Of a stretch of DNA of 64,000 bases, positions 44,720 to 55,100 are shown in pieces. Under the pieces are notes generated by a model, which worked only from the letters and a program-made list of their open reading frames with translations, was not told where the DNA came from and ran no database searches. The stretch is from Desulfosporosinus metallidurans (GTDB taxonomy: Bacteria; Bacillota; Desulfitobacteriia; Desulfitobacteriales; Desulfitobacteriaceae). The translations under genes and the position numbers were made by a program. Where the stretch lies: NCBI RefSeq assembly GCF_001936615.1, contig NZ_MLBF01000007.1, forward strand, positions 62,001 to 126,000. Direction: 5' to 3'. The stretch's first letter is position 1. Each line of letters begins with the position of its first letter.

Positions 44720-46201
44720 TTATTTTGCAATACCAGTTTTCTCATTGAACTGTTCAATCAGTTTATCGAGTTCAGGTCCCATCTGATGCAACTTGCCCCA
44801 ATAATTGTCGTAATCGTACCATTGGGCATTCAGCTCATCTAAATCATACTCTTGTTGTTCAATCCAAGTGTAGTACTTGAGGTTATGAATGCGCTTTTTA
44901 CTCTGGTAAGTTAACTCTTCCATACTATCGGTTCTAACGCCCAAAACATTTCTGTTATGGTCAATGGCAGCATTCAGGGAACTATAGCCTTTGCCTCTTT
45001 CAGCTTCCATTTCTTGCAATCTCGACTGATACATTTCCGCCGAGTCCGTAAGGACGGTTATAACAATATCATCCTCTGTTAACTCGAAGTATTTTGCGAA
45101 TTTAATGCAGGATAGGATGTTGGCTGCTCCGGAAATCCCCACCCAAGAAAGCTTGGAAATAACCTCTTCAGAAACTCCTTGCTCTCTTAAATAGCTTTGG
45201 CCAGCAGGTTCATTAAAGAGGCGGAACATACCCAAACTATCATTATCATCGATGGCGATCACCATATCTGTATTTTTGATGTTATGAATCCAAGGGATAT
45301 GTTTATCCCCGATCCCTTCAATTCTATGGTCACCAAAACCATTATTTAATAATGTTGGGCATTGTAAGGCTTCCCCAACCGCTAGTTTAGCATGTGGATA
45401 TTGATCTTTTAAGTAATCCCCGCTACCAAGTGTGCCCGCAGAACCTGACGTTAAACATACCCCTGCAAGTCTGCCCTTCGAACCGGCTTCCGCTTTAATA
45501 ATCTCATCCATTGCATTACCCGTGACTTCATAATGCCACAGATGATTGCCAAGTTCTCCGAATTGGTTAAAGATCACTACATTATCTCGGGTTCTTCTTA
45601 GTTCCCATGTTTTATCATAAATTTCCTTAACGTTACTTTCGCAACCAGGAGTCGCAATAACTTCGCCAGCGACTGTTTTAAGCCAATCAAAACGCTCTTT
45701 ACTCATATTTTCCGGCAAAATAGCAATGGACTTACAGCCTAATAAGGCAGAATTATAGGCTCCACCACGGCAGTAGTTCCCTGTTGAAGGCCACACTGCT
45801 TCATGGTATTTTGGATCAAATTGTCCAGTCACTAACCGGGGAACTAAACAAGCAAAGCTTGCTCCAACCTTGTGAGCTCCTGTCGGAAAATATTTCCCTG
45901 CCATAGCAATAATTCTTGCTTTGACTCCTGAAATTTCAGTCGGAATCTCTACATAATTTGGTAATTTATTGAATAATCCACCTTCCTTAACAGGTTCATT
46001 TTTCCAGGAGATTCTAAACAAGTTAATAGGATCAACATCCCATAAACCAGTTTTCTTCAATTTCTCTTTTACTTTTGCAGGTATCTTATCAGGATCCTTC
46101 ATCTGAGCCATGGTTGGGATTAAAATGTCTCTTTCTTTAACACTCTGCACCGTCTTTTTAAGCTGTTCCTCATTAATTGTCAAATCAATCAAGTTACTCA
46201 T
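44720..46201 (-). CDS. PLP-dependent fold-type II enzyme of unknown substrate
   Basis: A 493-residue protein of the cysteine synthase/threonine dehydratase superfamily. PTGAHKVGASFACL holds the Schiff-base Lys (~residue 111), WPSTGNYCRGGAYNSALLG is the substrate loop, and CLTSGSAGTLGSGDYL the Gly-rich phosphate loop. It is longer than cysteine synthase because of N- and C-terminal extensions (C-terminal ~85 residues rich in Tyr, Trp and acidic residues). It lies downstream of ssnA and a threonine-synthase-like gene in the purine cluster, so it may act on an amino-acid product of purine breakdown. Start: ATG after TAGGGAGGAAAATC. Confidence 0.8.
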   Translation of the reverse strand: MSNLIDLTINEEQLKKTVQSVKERDILIPTMAQMKDPDKIPAKVKEKLKKTGLWDVDPINLFRISWKNEPVKEGGLFNKLPNYVEIPTEISGVKARIIAMAGKYFPTGAHKVGASFACLVPRLVTGQFDPKYHEAVWPSTGNYCRGGAYNSALLGCKSIAILPENMSKERFDWLKTVAGEVIATPGCESNVKEIYDKTWELRRTRDNVVIFNQFGELGNHLWHYEVTGNAMDEIIKAEAGSKGRLAGVCLTSGSAGTLGSGDYLKDQYPHAKLAVGEALQCPTLLNNGFGDHRIEGIGDKHIPWIHNIKNTDMVIAIDDNDSLGMFRLFNEPAGQSYLREQGVSEEVISKLSWVGISGAANILSCIKFAKYFELTEDDIVITVLTDSAEMYQSRLQEMEAERGKGYSSLNAAIDHNRNVLGVRTDSMEELTYQSKKRIHNLKYYTWIEQQEYDLDELNAQWYDYDNYWGKLHQMGPELDKLIEQFNEKTGIAK

Positions 46202-46343
46202 GATTTTCCTCCCTAATTATCGAAGCACGAGGCTCGACTATCACGCTTCTCACCATGTGCTCTCTCATCAAAGTAAGACTATCGAAATATAGCACTTGTG
46301 AACTGTAGACACTAAACTACGCCACGAAATCGCGAATCGTCGT

Positions 46344-46385
46344 GCATCGAGCCTCACGCATCGAGCCTCACGCATCGAGCCTCGC
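46344..46385. repeat. Three tandem 14-bp repeats at the end of the ThrC-like gene
   Basis: GCATCGAGCCTCAC occurs twice and GCATCGAGCCTCGC once, head to tail. The last unit overlaps the end of the threonine-synthase-like gene and encodes its final residues (ARLDA, stop). A related inverted word (CACGAGGCTCGAC) lies at about 46225 and the same CATCGAGCCTC borders the hairpin at 19275-19311. Confidence 0.75.
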
Positions 46386-47615
46386 GTCAAGCTTCACCAT
46401 AAGTTCTTCGAGCGACGGTTCCACTTTAATCGGTTCGCCAACTGCCGCAATAGCATTTTTGACATCTTTTAAACCATTACCCGTGACAATGGCCACCACT
46501 TTTTCGTCTACTCCGATAACACCTTTTTCCACCAAAACTTTAAGCCCTGCCATTCCAGTCACACCAGCCGGTTCACCGAAAATACCACTTGTTCTACCCA
46601 GTTCACGCATGGCTTCCAAGATAGCTCCATCAGGCACAGCTATCATTGTCCCGCCCGACTCCCGAACCGCGCGTAGAGCTTTATCTGGATTGCGCGGTAC
46701 ACCAACTGCAATACTGTCAGCCAAGGTATTCTCTTCAGCCGGACGCCAAGGTCTGTCTTCTAAAAAGGCATCCACGAGGGGGCAACAACCTGTTGACTGA
46801 ACCCCTACGATTTTGGGTAAACGCTCAATCCACCCCGCTTGGTAAAGATCCTTAAATCCTTTCCAAACCCCGGCAATCGTGCAACCGTCGCCGACGGAGA
46901 GAACCACCCAATCTGGAACTTCCCAATTGAATTGCTCCGCAATCTCCAAGGCCACAGTTTTCTTACCTTCAACAAGATAGGGGTTAATGGCCGCATTTCG
47001 ATTGTACCAGCCAAAGCGATCAATCGCTTCAGCCGAAAGTCTGAAGGTATCTTCATAAGACCCCTGCACGCTAATCACCGTTGCCCCAAAAATCAGCAAT
47101 TGGGCAACCTTGCCTTGAGGGGCACGACTCGGCACAAAGATAACACTTTTTAATCCCATAGCAGCTGCACTTCCCGCTAAGGAGGAGGCCGCATTACCGG
47201 TTGAAGAACAAGCGACGGTTGGAGCCTTTTCCTCCACTGCTTTGATGACCGCAATAATCGAAGCCCTATCTTTTAGCGATGCTGTTGGGTTCTGCCCGTC
47301 ATCTTTGATATATAAGTTACTCATCCCCATACTAATTCCCAACTCCGACGGTTTATAAAGTGGGCTCCAGCCCACTCTGAGATGGGGACGGGGAGTCTCC
47401 GGACGAATCGGTAGAAATGGCAGATATCGAAAGATGGAATAATCTTTCGACTGAGTCAGTTTCTCGCGAGAAGTCAGGCGATTAATCACTTGATAATCGT
47501 ACTCAACATCCATGATGCCTGCTTTTGAGCCACAGGAAGGACAGGTATACACCCCAGGCTCAGCAGCAAGCCCCTTTCCACACTGAATACAGCGTAGACC
47601 TAAAACATTTTCCAA
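46368..47615 (-). CDS. Threonine synthase-like PLP enzyme with N-terminal zinc ribbon
   Basis: A 415-residue protein. Residues ~7-30 have CIQCGKG...YTCPSCGS, a four-Cys zinc ribbon seen in the threonine synthase-like group. The PLP Lys is in DDGQNPTASLKDRASIIAVI, ACSSTGNAASSLAGSAAAMG is the substrate loop, and VLSVGDGCTIAGVWKGFKDL the phosphate-binding region. Threonine synthase itself is possible, but location between ssnA and another PLP enzyme suggests a purine-pathway amino-acid lyase. The start is probably the TTG at 47615, eleven bases after the ssnA stop and behind GAGGTGATC; a GTG/ATG upstream at 47687 would overlap ssnA. A tandem repeat forms its 3' end. Confidence 0.78.
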   Translation of the reverse strand: MENVLGLRCIQCGKGLAAEPGVYTCPSCGSKAGIMDVEYDYQVINRLTSREKLTQSKDYSIFRYLPFLPIRPETPRPHLRVGWSPLYKPSELGISMGMSNLYIKDDGQNPTASLKDRASIIAVIKAVEEKAPTVACSSTGNAASSLAGSAAAMGLKSVIFVPSRAPQGKVAQLLIFGATVISVQGSYEDTFRLSAEAIDRFGWYNRNAAINPYLVEGKKTVALEIAEQFNWEVPDWVVLSVGDGCTIAGVWKGFKDLYQAGWIERLPKIVGVQSTGCCPLVDAFLEDRPWRPAEENTLADSIAVGVPRNPDKALRAVRESGGTMIAVPDGAILEAMRELGRTSGIFGEPAGVTGMAGLKVLVEKGVIGVDEKVVAIVTGNGLKDVKNAIAAVGEPIKVEPSLEELMVKLDARLDA

Positions 47616-47625
47616 TTCGATCACC

Positions 47626-48954
47626 TCAAATTCTATTCCAAATAACCTGTGCCAATTCCCGGGAGCGAGCACAGATTCCTTCTTCATCGATGTCTACCAG
47701 GACTCGATCGAGCATGCGCACTTGCCCATTGATGACCGTTGTTTCAACAGCATGTCCGGAAACCCCGAACAAAAGATGTCCACTCCAATTGTTCGCATCC
47801 AGCGGAGTTGGTGGCACATAGTCTACAACAATGACATCTGCCCAGGCCCCTTCCTTCAGTTCCCCAAACGTCCCGCCAAATAAATCAGAGGCGATCTGAG
47901 GATTATTGGCATAAAGCATTTGCGGAACTTCGGCCCAGGCCACACTGGGATTGGCTGCAGCATGTTTTTGGAGGACATTTTCAACTTTTGCACTCTCAAA
48001 CATATCACAGGTGTAGCCATCGGTCCCCAGTCCAACCCTAACTCCTTGATCCAACATTTTCAGGACTGGAGTCACTCCCACCGCATTGCCCATATTCGAT
48101 TCTGGGTTATGCACCACTTGAGTATTGGAAGCTTTAATAAGTTCAATCTCGTGATCATTGATGTGCACACAGTGGGCCGCAATTGTTTTCGGTCCTAGTA
48201 CCCCGAATTTCTCGAAACGTTCCACAACTCGCATACCATGGTTAGTCAGACAGTCTTCAACATCTTCAATTCCTTCGGCAACATGAACATGAAAACCTGC
48301 TCCCAGACGTTTGGCAGCCTCACTACAAGCAACCAAAGTTTGATCGGATAAGGTCAACGAAGCGTGAAGCCCAAATAATCCCGCAACCATGGAGTCCGGT
48401 TTGGCCTGACAAGCCGAAATGAAGTCGGCATTTTCCTTAATACCTTCTTGGGCAATCTTTTCGCCGTCCCGATCTGAGACCTCATAACAAAATGCAGCGC
48501 GAACTCCCATTTCCTTGGCCGCCTTGGCCAGAGTGGACAAGCTTCCCGTAATAGCCATCGGGCTAGCATGGTGGTCAATTATCGTGGTCGTACCCGTTTT
48601 GATGCACTCGATCAACGGGGTCAGGGCACTGTAATAAACGTCTTCCATGGATAACAATTTATCGAGTTTCCACCAGAGCCCTTCCAAGATGTCACGAAAG
48701 TTCTGGGGAGATTTGCTCTTGGAATCCATTCCCCGAGCGAAAGTGCTGTAGAGATGCATATGGGTATTAATCAAGCCCGGCATGATGAGCTTTCCGTGAG
48801 CATCGATAAACCTTGCGTCTGGAAAGCGAGTTTGCAAATCTTGAGTTGAACCGATTTCTAAAATCTTAGCATCTTGAATTAGAACCCCACCATTAGGGAT
48901 CACCCGATTGGCTTTTCCAAGGGTTAACACCATACCATTACCAATTAAAAGCAT
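47626..48954 (-). CDS. ssnA: SsnA-type putative aminohydrolase
   Basis: A 442-residue amidohydrolase. The N-terminal strand IGNGMVLTLGK precedes PGLINTHMHLYSTFARGMDS (HxH), then HASLTLSD, HVHVAEGIEDVEDC, AAHCVHINDHE and LGTDGYTCDMFES with the final Asp. This LYSTFARGM form is typical of SsnA, the aminohydrolase next to ygfK in E. coli and in urate clusters. It likely deaminates or opens a purine-derived ring; the reaction is not settled. Start: ATG 18 bases after the preA-like gene, with GGGAGGATG upstream. Confidence 0.9.
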   Translation of the reverse strand: MLLIGNGMVLTLGKANRVIPNGGVLIQDAKILEIGSTQDLQTRFPDARFIDAHGKLIMPGLINTHMHLYSTFARGMDSKSKSPQNFRDILEGLWWKLDKLLSMEDVYYSALTPLIECIKTGTTTIIDHHASPMAITGSLSTLAKAAKEMGVRAAFCYEVSDRDGEKIAQEGIKENADFISACQAKPDSMVAGLFGLHASLTLSDQTLVACSEAAKRLGAGFHVHVAEGIEDVEDCLTNHGMRVVERFEKFGVLGPKTIAAHCVHINDHEIELIKASNTQVVHNPESNMGNAVGVTPVLKMLDQGVRVGLGTDGYTCDMFESAKVENVLQKHAAANPSVAWAEVPQMLYANNPQIASDLFGGTFGELKEGAWADVIVVDYVPPTPLDANNWSGHLLFGVSGHAVETTVINGQVRMLDRVLVDIDEEGICARSRELAQVIWNRI

Positions 48955-48972
48955 TATGTACTCATCCTCCCT

Positions 48973-50205
48973 CTACAAATTTATGATCAGATCTTCCTTC
49001 TGATACGAATTAAGTTCTTCGGCAGGCCGGATTAAAGTGATTGCCTTTAAGGAACACATCGCCCGACAAATGCCACACCCAATACACTTACTCTTAATCA
49101 CCTGAGGTAAATATCCTTCCCGCAAAACGATCGCTTCATGTCCGCCTGTTCGACAAGCGGTATAGCAAACGCCACAACCATTACAGACTTCTGGTAGGAT
49201 ATGCGATACAAATTGAATACCTCTCGGAAGTTGAGAATGTTCAACTAAAAAGGGCAACGACCTTCCGATGACATCCGTCATGTTCTGGAAACCTTTTTCC
49301 TCCATCCAGCCTTTCAAGCCGAGAACAAGTTCGTCTATAATTCCTATTCCGTACCGCAAAACAGCGGTGCAAATTTGCAAAGTTGAAGCTCCAAGAAGCA
49401 AGAATTCAGCCCCATCCTGCCAAGTGGTAATCCCACCACTGGAAGAAATATCCAAATCAACCTTTTGCGCTATTTCCGCTGTACAACGCAAGGCAATCGG
49501 TTTCAAGGCCGGTCCAGAAAGTCCTCCATATGTTGAAAGCCCGGCTACATTGGGATAAGGAATCAATGTAGCCAGGTTAACTCCAGTAATACTCTTTATT
49601 GTGTTTACCGCACAAACTCCATCCGCGCCGCTGTGCTCTACTGCTACAGCCGTGGCAATGATATCGGAATCCTGTGCTGATAATTTGATGACAACAGGAA
49701 CGTCTCCGACCGCTTCCTTCACCCAGCGAGCAATTTGCTCAGTTCCCACTGGCTCTTGAACCTTAGAACATAAACCCCACTCAGCTCCATGCGGAAACGA
49801 AATACTACATTCTATGATGTCCGCACCCGCCTCGACAAACCGTTTTGCCAACGTTTGCCAATCTTCCTTCTTAGTGGCCATGATACTGGGGATCACAACT
49901 TTGGTTGGAAACCGTGCTTTAAGGGTGCGCAGACTTTGTTCGATATCTTCTACCGAATGCTCAGAGACAAGATCTATGTTTTGCAAACCCATGAACTCAG
50001 CCCCTTGATCTACACCGATGACCAAGGGGAAAACTCGACTTACTATACTGGAATCAACTGTGACCGTCTTTAACACTGCCCCAGCCCACCCAGCTTCGAA
50101 CGCCTGAATCAAACGATCGAGCTGATCTGTACAAGGCGAAGGGGCCAAGATAAAGGGGTTTTCCAGTTCAAGTCCGCAAAAATCCACCGCTAAATCGACT
50201 GTCAT
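48973..50205 (-). CDS. PreA-like dihydropyrimidine/dihydroorotate dehydrogenase with two 4Fe-4S clusters
   Basis: A 410-residue flavoprotein. The FMN TIM barrel (residues ~1-310) begins CGLELENPFILAPSP and has VVIKLSAQDSD, STYGGLSGPALKPIALRCTA and SSSGGITTWQDGAEFLLLGA. The C-terminal ferredoxin part has CNGCGVCYTACRTGG and CIGCGICRAMC. In PreA-type enzymes the barrel reduces a pyrimidine C=C bond. The usual NFSCPH motif is ECSISFPHG here, so the active-site residue may differ. It is between uraA and ssnA, suggesting reduction of a purine-derived heterocycle. Start: ATG after AAGGGGCTTTGAGCA. No PreT-like partner is adjacent, but YgfK has similar electron-transfer domains. Confidence 0.85.
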   Translation of the reverse strand: MTVDLAVDFCGLELENPFILAPSPCTDQLDRLIQAFEAGWAGAVLKTVTVDSSIVSRVFPLVIGVDQGAEFMGLQNIDLVSEHSVEDIEQSLRTLKARFPTKVVIPSIMATKKEDWQTLAKRFVEAGADIIECSISFPHGAEWGLCSKVQEPVGTEQIARWVKEAVGDVPVVIKLSAQDSDIIATAVAVEHSGADGVCAVNTIKSITGVNLATLIPYPNVAGLSTYGGLSGPALKPIALRCTAEIAQKVDLDISSSGGITTWQDGAEFLLLGASTLQICTAVLRYGIGIIDELVLGLKGWMEEKGFQNMTDVIGRSLPFLVEHSQLPRGIQFVSHILPEVCNGCGVCYTACRTGGHEAIVLREGYLPQVIKSKCIGCGICRAMCSLKAITLIRPAEELNSYQKEDLIINL

Positions 50206-50254
50206 TGCTCAAAGCCCCTTCGCAGTGCCGGTTTCGTTCTGACAAACAGGAAAG

Positions 50255-50278
50255 GTGGGAAAGGATTCTCTTTCCCAC
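50255..50278 (-). other. Perfect 9-bp hairpin between uraA and the preA-like gene
   Basis: GTGGGAAAG-loop-CTTTCCCAC, nine bases after the uraA stop. A short CTTTCC follows, not a T-run. It may lower downstream expression or protect the uraA mRNA end. Confidence 0.5.
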
Positions 50279-50287
50279 TCCAACTTA

Positions 50288-51637
50288 TTATCCGTTCATT
50301 CCAGCATTATCTTTGAGATCGTCTAAGTCTCCTGCCCCTTTGCTACCGTTGAAGAAAGCATTGAGGATGATGGCGGTGATTGAACCTAAGGTAATACCAC
50401 TGTGTAATATGGTCTGGCTCCAATTAGGGAATAATTTGAAAAAGTTCGGGTCCACCACAGGGATTACACCCATACCGATACTTATGGCGACAATGAAAAT
50501 GTTGTTAGCATTCTTCTCGAAGTCAACTTTAGAGAGAGTCTTAATCCCACTCGCTGCAACGATTCCGAACATAGCAATCCCTGCGCCGCCGAGTACTGGG
50601 TTAGGCAACGAGGCAATTATAGTGGCTAATTTTGGGAAAAAACCCAATACAACAAGGATCAATCCAGACGTAGCGACAACAAAACGACTCTTAACACCCG
50701 TTAAACCTACCAGTCCAACGTTCTGGGCAAACGCCGTGTAAGGGAAAGCGTTAAAAATGCCACCGAGTGCTGTAGCCAACCCATCCGCTCTTAATCCAGC
50801 CGTGAGTTCCTTCTCGCCGATTGGTTTTTCCACCATCTGACCAATAGCCAGGAAATCACCGGTAGACTCAACCATTACGACCAACATGACTATGATCATA
50901 GCGATAATGGCACCGATGTCAAACTTCGGTAGTCCGAAAGCAAACGGATAATCAATCCCAAACATAGCGGCGGAAGAAACCCCCGCAAAGTTCACCAGAC
51001 CTAAGGGCATCGCAATAATAAGACCGATAGCTAAACCAATTAACACGGAAATGTGCGCAACAAATCCTTTAAAAAGTCTGTTAATTAGAAGAATGGATAA
51101 AAGAACAATCCCTGCAACCGCTAGGTAAGTTAAAGATCCATAGTTTTTATTCCCAACTCCGCCTGCAGCCCAGGCTATACCAACCGGCAACAGAGAAATA
51201 CCGATAACCGTAATGACACTTCCGGTAACAATCGGGGGGAAAAACCGGATCAACTTACTAAAGTAGGGGGCCAGTAGAAACGTACATAAACCGGCTACAA
51301 TAATAGCCCCATAAATTGTGGGCATGCCACCCGTCTTGGCAATCATAATCATGGGTGTTACGGCAGCAAATGTGACCCCCTGAATGACCGGGATTTTAAT
51401 TCCAATCTTCCAAATTCCTAAGGTTTGGAGTAACGTCGCCAAACCACAGGTGAATAAGTCAGCGTTAATCAAAAAAGCAGTTTGGGATTTTGATAAACCT
51501 GCTGCAGCCGCAATAATCAAAGGTACAGCAACCGCTCCTGCATACATCGCTAAAACGTGTTGTAACCCATACACAAAAAGCTTGCCGGCAGGCATCATCT
51601 CGTCAACAGGAGCCACTGATTGTTTTGTGTTAGCCAT
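50288..51637 (-). CDS. NCS2 xanthine/urate permease (UraA/UacT/PucK type)
   Basis: A 449-residue membrane permease with about 14 segments. The NCS2 substrate signature QNVGLVGLTGVKSR is near residue 310, with GLQHVLAMYAGAVAVPLIIA at the start and VMVESTGDFLAIG in the middle. The QNxGxxxxTxxxSR pattern is that of xanthine/urate transporters and not uracil carriers. It has its own sigma-54 promoter with four dyad sites upstream, and leads preA-like, ssnA and ThrC-like genes. Start: ATG behind GGAGGAACAAAA. Confidence 0.92.
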   Translation of the reverse strand: MANTKQSVAPVDEMMPAGKLFVYGLQHVLAMYAGAVAVPLIIAAAAGLSKSQTAFLINADLFTCGLATLLQTLGIWKIGIKIPVIQGVTFAAVTPMIMIAKTGGMPTIYGAIIVAGLCTFLLAPYFSKLIRFFPPIVTGSVITVIGISLLPVGIAWAAGGVGNKNYGSLTYLAVAGIVLLSILLINRLFKGFVAHISVLIGLAIGLIIAMPLGLVNFAGVSSAAMFGIDYPFAFGLPKFDIGAIIAMIIVMLVVMVESTGDFLAIGQMVEKPIGEKELTAGLRADGLATALGGIFNAFPYTAFAQNVGLVGLTGVKSRFVVATSGLILVVLGFFPKLATIIASLPNPVLGGAGIAMFGIVAASGIKTLSKVDFEKNANNIFIVAISIGMGVIPVVDPNFFKLFPNWSQTILHSGITLGSITAIILNAFFNGSKGAGDLDDLKDNAGMNG

Positions 51638-51865
51638 TTTTGTTCCTCCTTTTTTTCATTGCGGAATAATTCGATTAAGCGTTAGGTCACCTCCCTAGAT
51701 CATTCAACCTCGTAAGTGGTCCCGCAAACTACTTCGAGGGTCTTACTTCATAAGCCGACCTTTCAATTCAAGGTTTAAACAAACCATTGTTTGGGTCGGT
51801 GGTAAGGCGAAAGATAGGATATGGACGATTTATGATTGTACTTCAGTGCACATATCTATGATTGT

Positions 51866-51881
51866 AGCAAGTTTCGTGCCA
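51866..51881 (-). promoter_or_regulatory. Sigma-54 promoter of the uraA operon
   Basis: Minus strand TGGCACG-AAAC-TTGCT with exact spacing, about 230 bases before the uraA start. Confidence 0.88.
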
Positions 51882-51944
51882 ACCGACAAATATCGTCAAA
51901 TGTGCCCAGAATACGACCTACATTATAGGCTTCGAAGACGAATC

Positions 51945-52081
51945 TTATCAAAATGATAATGAGATCTTTAGATTAGGAGTATTTAAAAACTGTTATCAAG
52001 ATGAAAGTAGCAAAGGCATCATGGTATGCTTCTTCCACAGTAGACTTATCATTGTGATAACTGCTTTTATCGTAATGATAG
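51945..52081. promoter_or_regulatory. Four dyad activator sites (class 2) upstream of uraA
   Basis: TTATCA-AAA-TGATAA (51945-51959), TTATCA-AGA-TGAAAG (51993-52007), TTATCA-TTG-TGATAA (52046-52060) and TTATCG-TAA-TGATAG (52067-52081). The last two start 21 bp apart (two helical turns). They lie 64-215 bp upstream of the promoter. The same word and the same 21-bp pairing occur at 59186-59221. Confidence 0.8.
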
Positions 52082-52096
52082 TAAGAGGTTGATTAA

Positions 52097-52130
52097 TTTC
52101 AGAGACCAAGGCCAACCTTAGCCTCTGAAA
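52097..52130 (-). terminator. Hairpin after ygfK
   Basis: TTTCAGAG/AAGG pairs with CCTT/CTCTGAAA; short loop; TTAAT follows on the minus strand. It likely ends the xdh-ygfK transcript before the uraA control region. Confidence 0.6.
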
Positions 52131-52153
52131 TCATGAACTTACAGTCTTAAACT

Positions 52154-55100
52154 CTAAAACAGATATTGATGCTGTTTATAGACGGTCCAGACAATAGACG
52201 CAATAGAACTTTCCATCGGAACACTCGGTTTCCCCATTTCATCGAACTTGGCTATTATTATTTTTCCGTCCAGGCGAAGCTTGAACTCCGCCTTTGTACC
52301 GTCACCTAAGAGCAAGAAGCCTGAATTCGAACTATTCATAAATTCTTCTTCACTCCAGAATAACGTTAATTTAACTTTGTAAGGCTCACTTGAATATGGA
52401 CAGAAGGTCGCGCAGTTACCACATTCATTACACATTCCATCGACATGCACAATCTGATTCATGCTGGTGAAACCTTGTCCATTGACCGGAATCATAAGGT
52501 TGGCACGGTTTGGACAAACCTCCGCACAGATATTACAAACCTTGTTACATTCTAAACATCGGCTCGGTTCTTGTTCATCGTCACGAACCGGCTTCATAAC
52601 TCCTTTCTTTTCAGCAATTTCTAACAACTGCTTTTCATTATTAAAGGAGATCCGTGAAGAATACTCTTGTTTAAATTCAAACTGTTCTTTTTCCAGAATA
52701 GCTTTAGCCACTTGCGTGCCATGCTTAATGGCTCCGACTACCGTCCAAGGTCCGACAAGAGCATCCCCGCCAATAAAGACATTCTCCACACTCGTTTCCA
52801 ACGTTGTTTCATTAACGTTGATTTTACCCTTATCCCCTACTTCTATCCCATTGTTCTTCAGCAAATCATAATCAATCAGTTCCCCGATCGCTGCCAGAAC
52901 GGTATCGACTGGTAATTCTTCGAAAGCACCCGCTTTAGCCACAGGACTTCTCCGACCCGAGGTATCCGGTTGACCCAGTTCCATCGTCTGACATTTCAGC
53001 ACACCCTCAGTTAAAGAAACTGGGGAAAGGAGCTCTTTGAAAATAACCCCATCTTCGACTGCATAGTGCAGTTCCTCTTTGTCTGCCGGCATATAATCTT
53101 TTGTTCGGCGATAGATGATATAAACCTTCTCCACGCCTTTGACTCTGAGGGCAGCTCGAGCAGCATCCATCGCAGAATTACCGCCCCCGACCACAGCTAC
53201 ACTCCTCCCAAGATTTAAGGCATCCCTGTTGGTGTTAAAGGCTTCTAAGAACGGAATGGCCCCCATAACCCGTCCAGTATCTCCTTTTATATCGAGAGTG
53301 TTGGTCTTACCTGCCCCAATTGCCAAATAGACATACTGAAATCCTTTTGCTTTATAATCCGCAACGGAAAAGTTTGGGTCAATCCCAAATTCAAACTTAA
53401 CTCCCATCCTTTTGATGAGCTCAATATCCTTATTGATCGCTTCTCTCGAGATTCTGAACTTCGGGATCACGTATTCGACCGTACCGCCGGCCTTCTCGCG
53501 TTTATCAAAAACCGTGACCTCCATGCCTACTTTAGCCAAGAAATATGCGGCCGCAAGACCGGAAGGACCTGCGCCGATAACGGCAACTTTGGCAGACGAC
53601 TTCGGTTTCTGCGCAGAAACTGTTTTCATATATCCCTCGTATCCTTTTTGCGCAGCAATCAACTTCTGACCGCGGATATGCACGGACTCATCATAGTCTA
53701 AACGTGTGCACTTGGTCATACAGTTATGGGTACAAATTGTCCCCGTAATGAAGGGCAAGGGGTTTTTGGACACAATGACATCATACGCTTCTTCATACCG
53801 TTTTTCCCCCACCAGGCGAATATACTCAGGAATATCCTGTTCAATGGGACACCCTACGGCGCAAGGCGCTATAAAGCAACTTGTTATAGGCAGCTTGAGT
53901 TCTGTTTTACGATTGATCACATCTCTCCTTTCTTTAAGATGATTGGCATCGTCAAACGCACTTTCGGCTAAAACTTTTAATTTTTCTAAATCGATTTTAC
54001 TTGATTCTTGATTATCCAGCAGTGGTTCTAAAAGATCCGCTAATTGTTTAAAGCGCTGGTAGGCACCAGGCTTGAGCAGAGTTGTTGCCACGGTGATCGG
54101 CCGGATTCCGGCCGCAAAAATGCGCTCTATATTGAAGGCGTCCGCTCCCCCGGAATAGGAAATCTTCAGATCCCCTTCAAACTCGGATGCCAACTTATAA
54201 GCTAAATTAATCGTCAGGGGATAGAGTGCCCGACCGGACATGTACATCTCTTCGCCTGGCAATTCGGATTTCCCAATCTTTACTGGCAATGTGTTAGACA
54301 TCTTAACGCCAAAGTCTTTTTGCTTTTCTAAGGCAAAAACTATAAGACGTTTTAACATGGCCACACCGTCTACAAACTGGAGGTCGTGGGTGAAGGATTC
54401 TTCTTTTAGTTCGATGTAACGGTAACCCATCTTGTCAAAGGTATTCCGCACATACTCATACCCCAATAATGTCGGATTCATCTTCACAAAAGTGTGCAGC
54501 TTTTTTTCGCTGATCAGGTATTTGATGATTGCTTCAATTTCTGCCGGTGGACAGCCGTGCATGGTAGATAAAGTAATGGACGAACATATATTTGGGGAAA
54601 TCTGTTCCACAAACGAGCGATCCATCGTCTTAAACAACTCTATCTCTTCGAGCAAGACAGCTTGACACTCTTGGAATATTGAAGTCTTTGACGCATCTTT
54701 AAGTCCTTCAATAAATTGATCCACTTTTGGAGATTGAATCCCCTTAAGGTCATACCCCACACTCATGTTAAACATAAAGCGACGATCGTTTTGCTTAAAC
54801 AGCTCTTTTTGCAGCACATGAAGTACAAACCAAGCTTTGACATACTCATCAAAAGCAGCCGTAATCGAAAGTTCCGTAGACCACTCGGTGTTATAGCACT
54901 CGTCCTCGGCCAGGATACAAGGCTTAGGAATTTCTAACTCATCCATGATTTGAACAGATTTCAGTTCAAAGAAACGACTTCCGCTCAGATAAGAAGCGAT
55001 AATATTCTGCGCCAGTTGGGTGTGTGGTCCGGCAGCAGGTCCGACCGGAGTATCAAGGGCTTCTCCGAAAAGTCGGATGTGTTGGTCGTTCGATTTTCGG

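Noticed and set aside
46344..46385. CRISPR-like repeats
   Set aside because: The units are 14 bp, directly adjacent with no spacers, and no cas genes are present.
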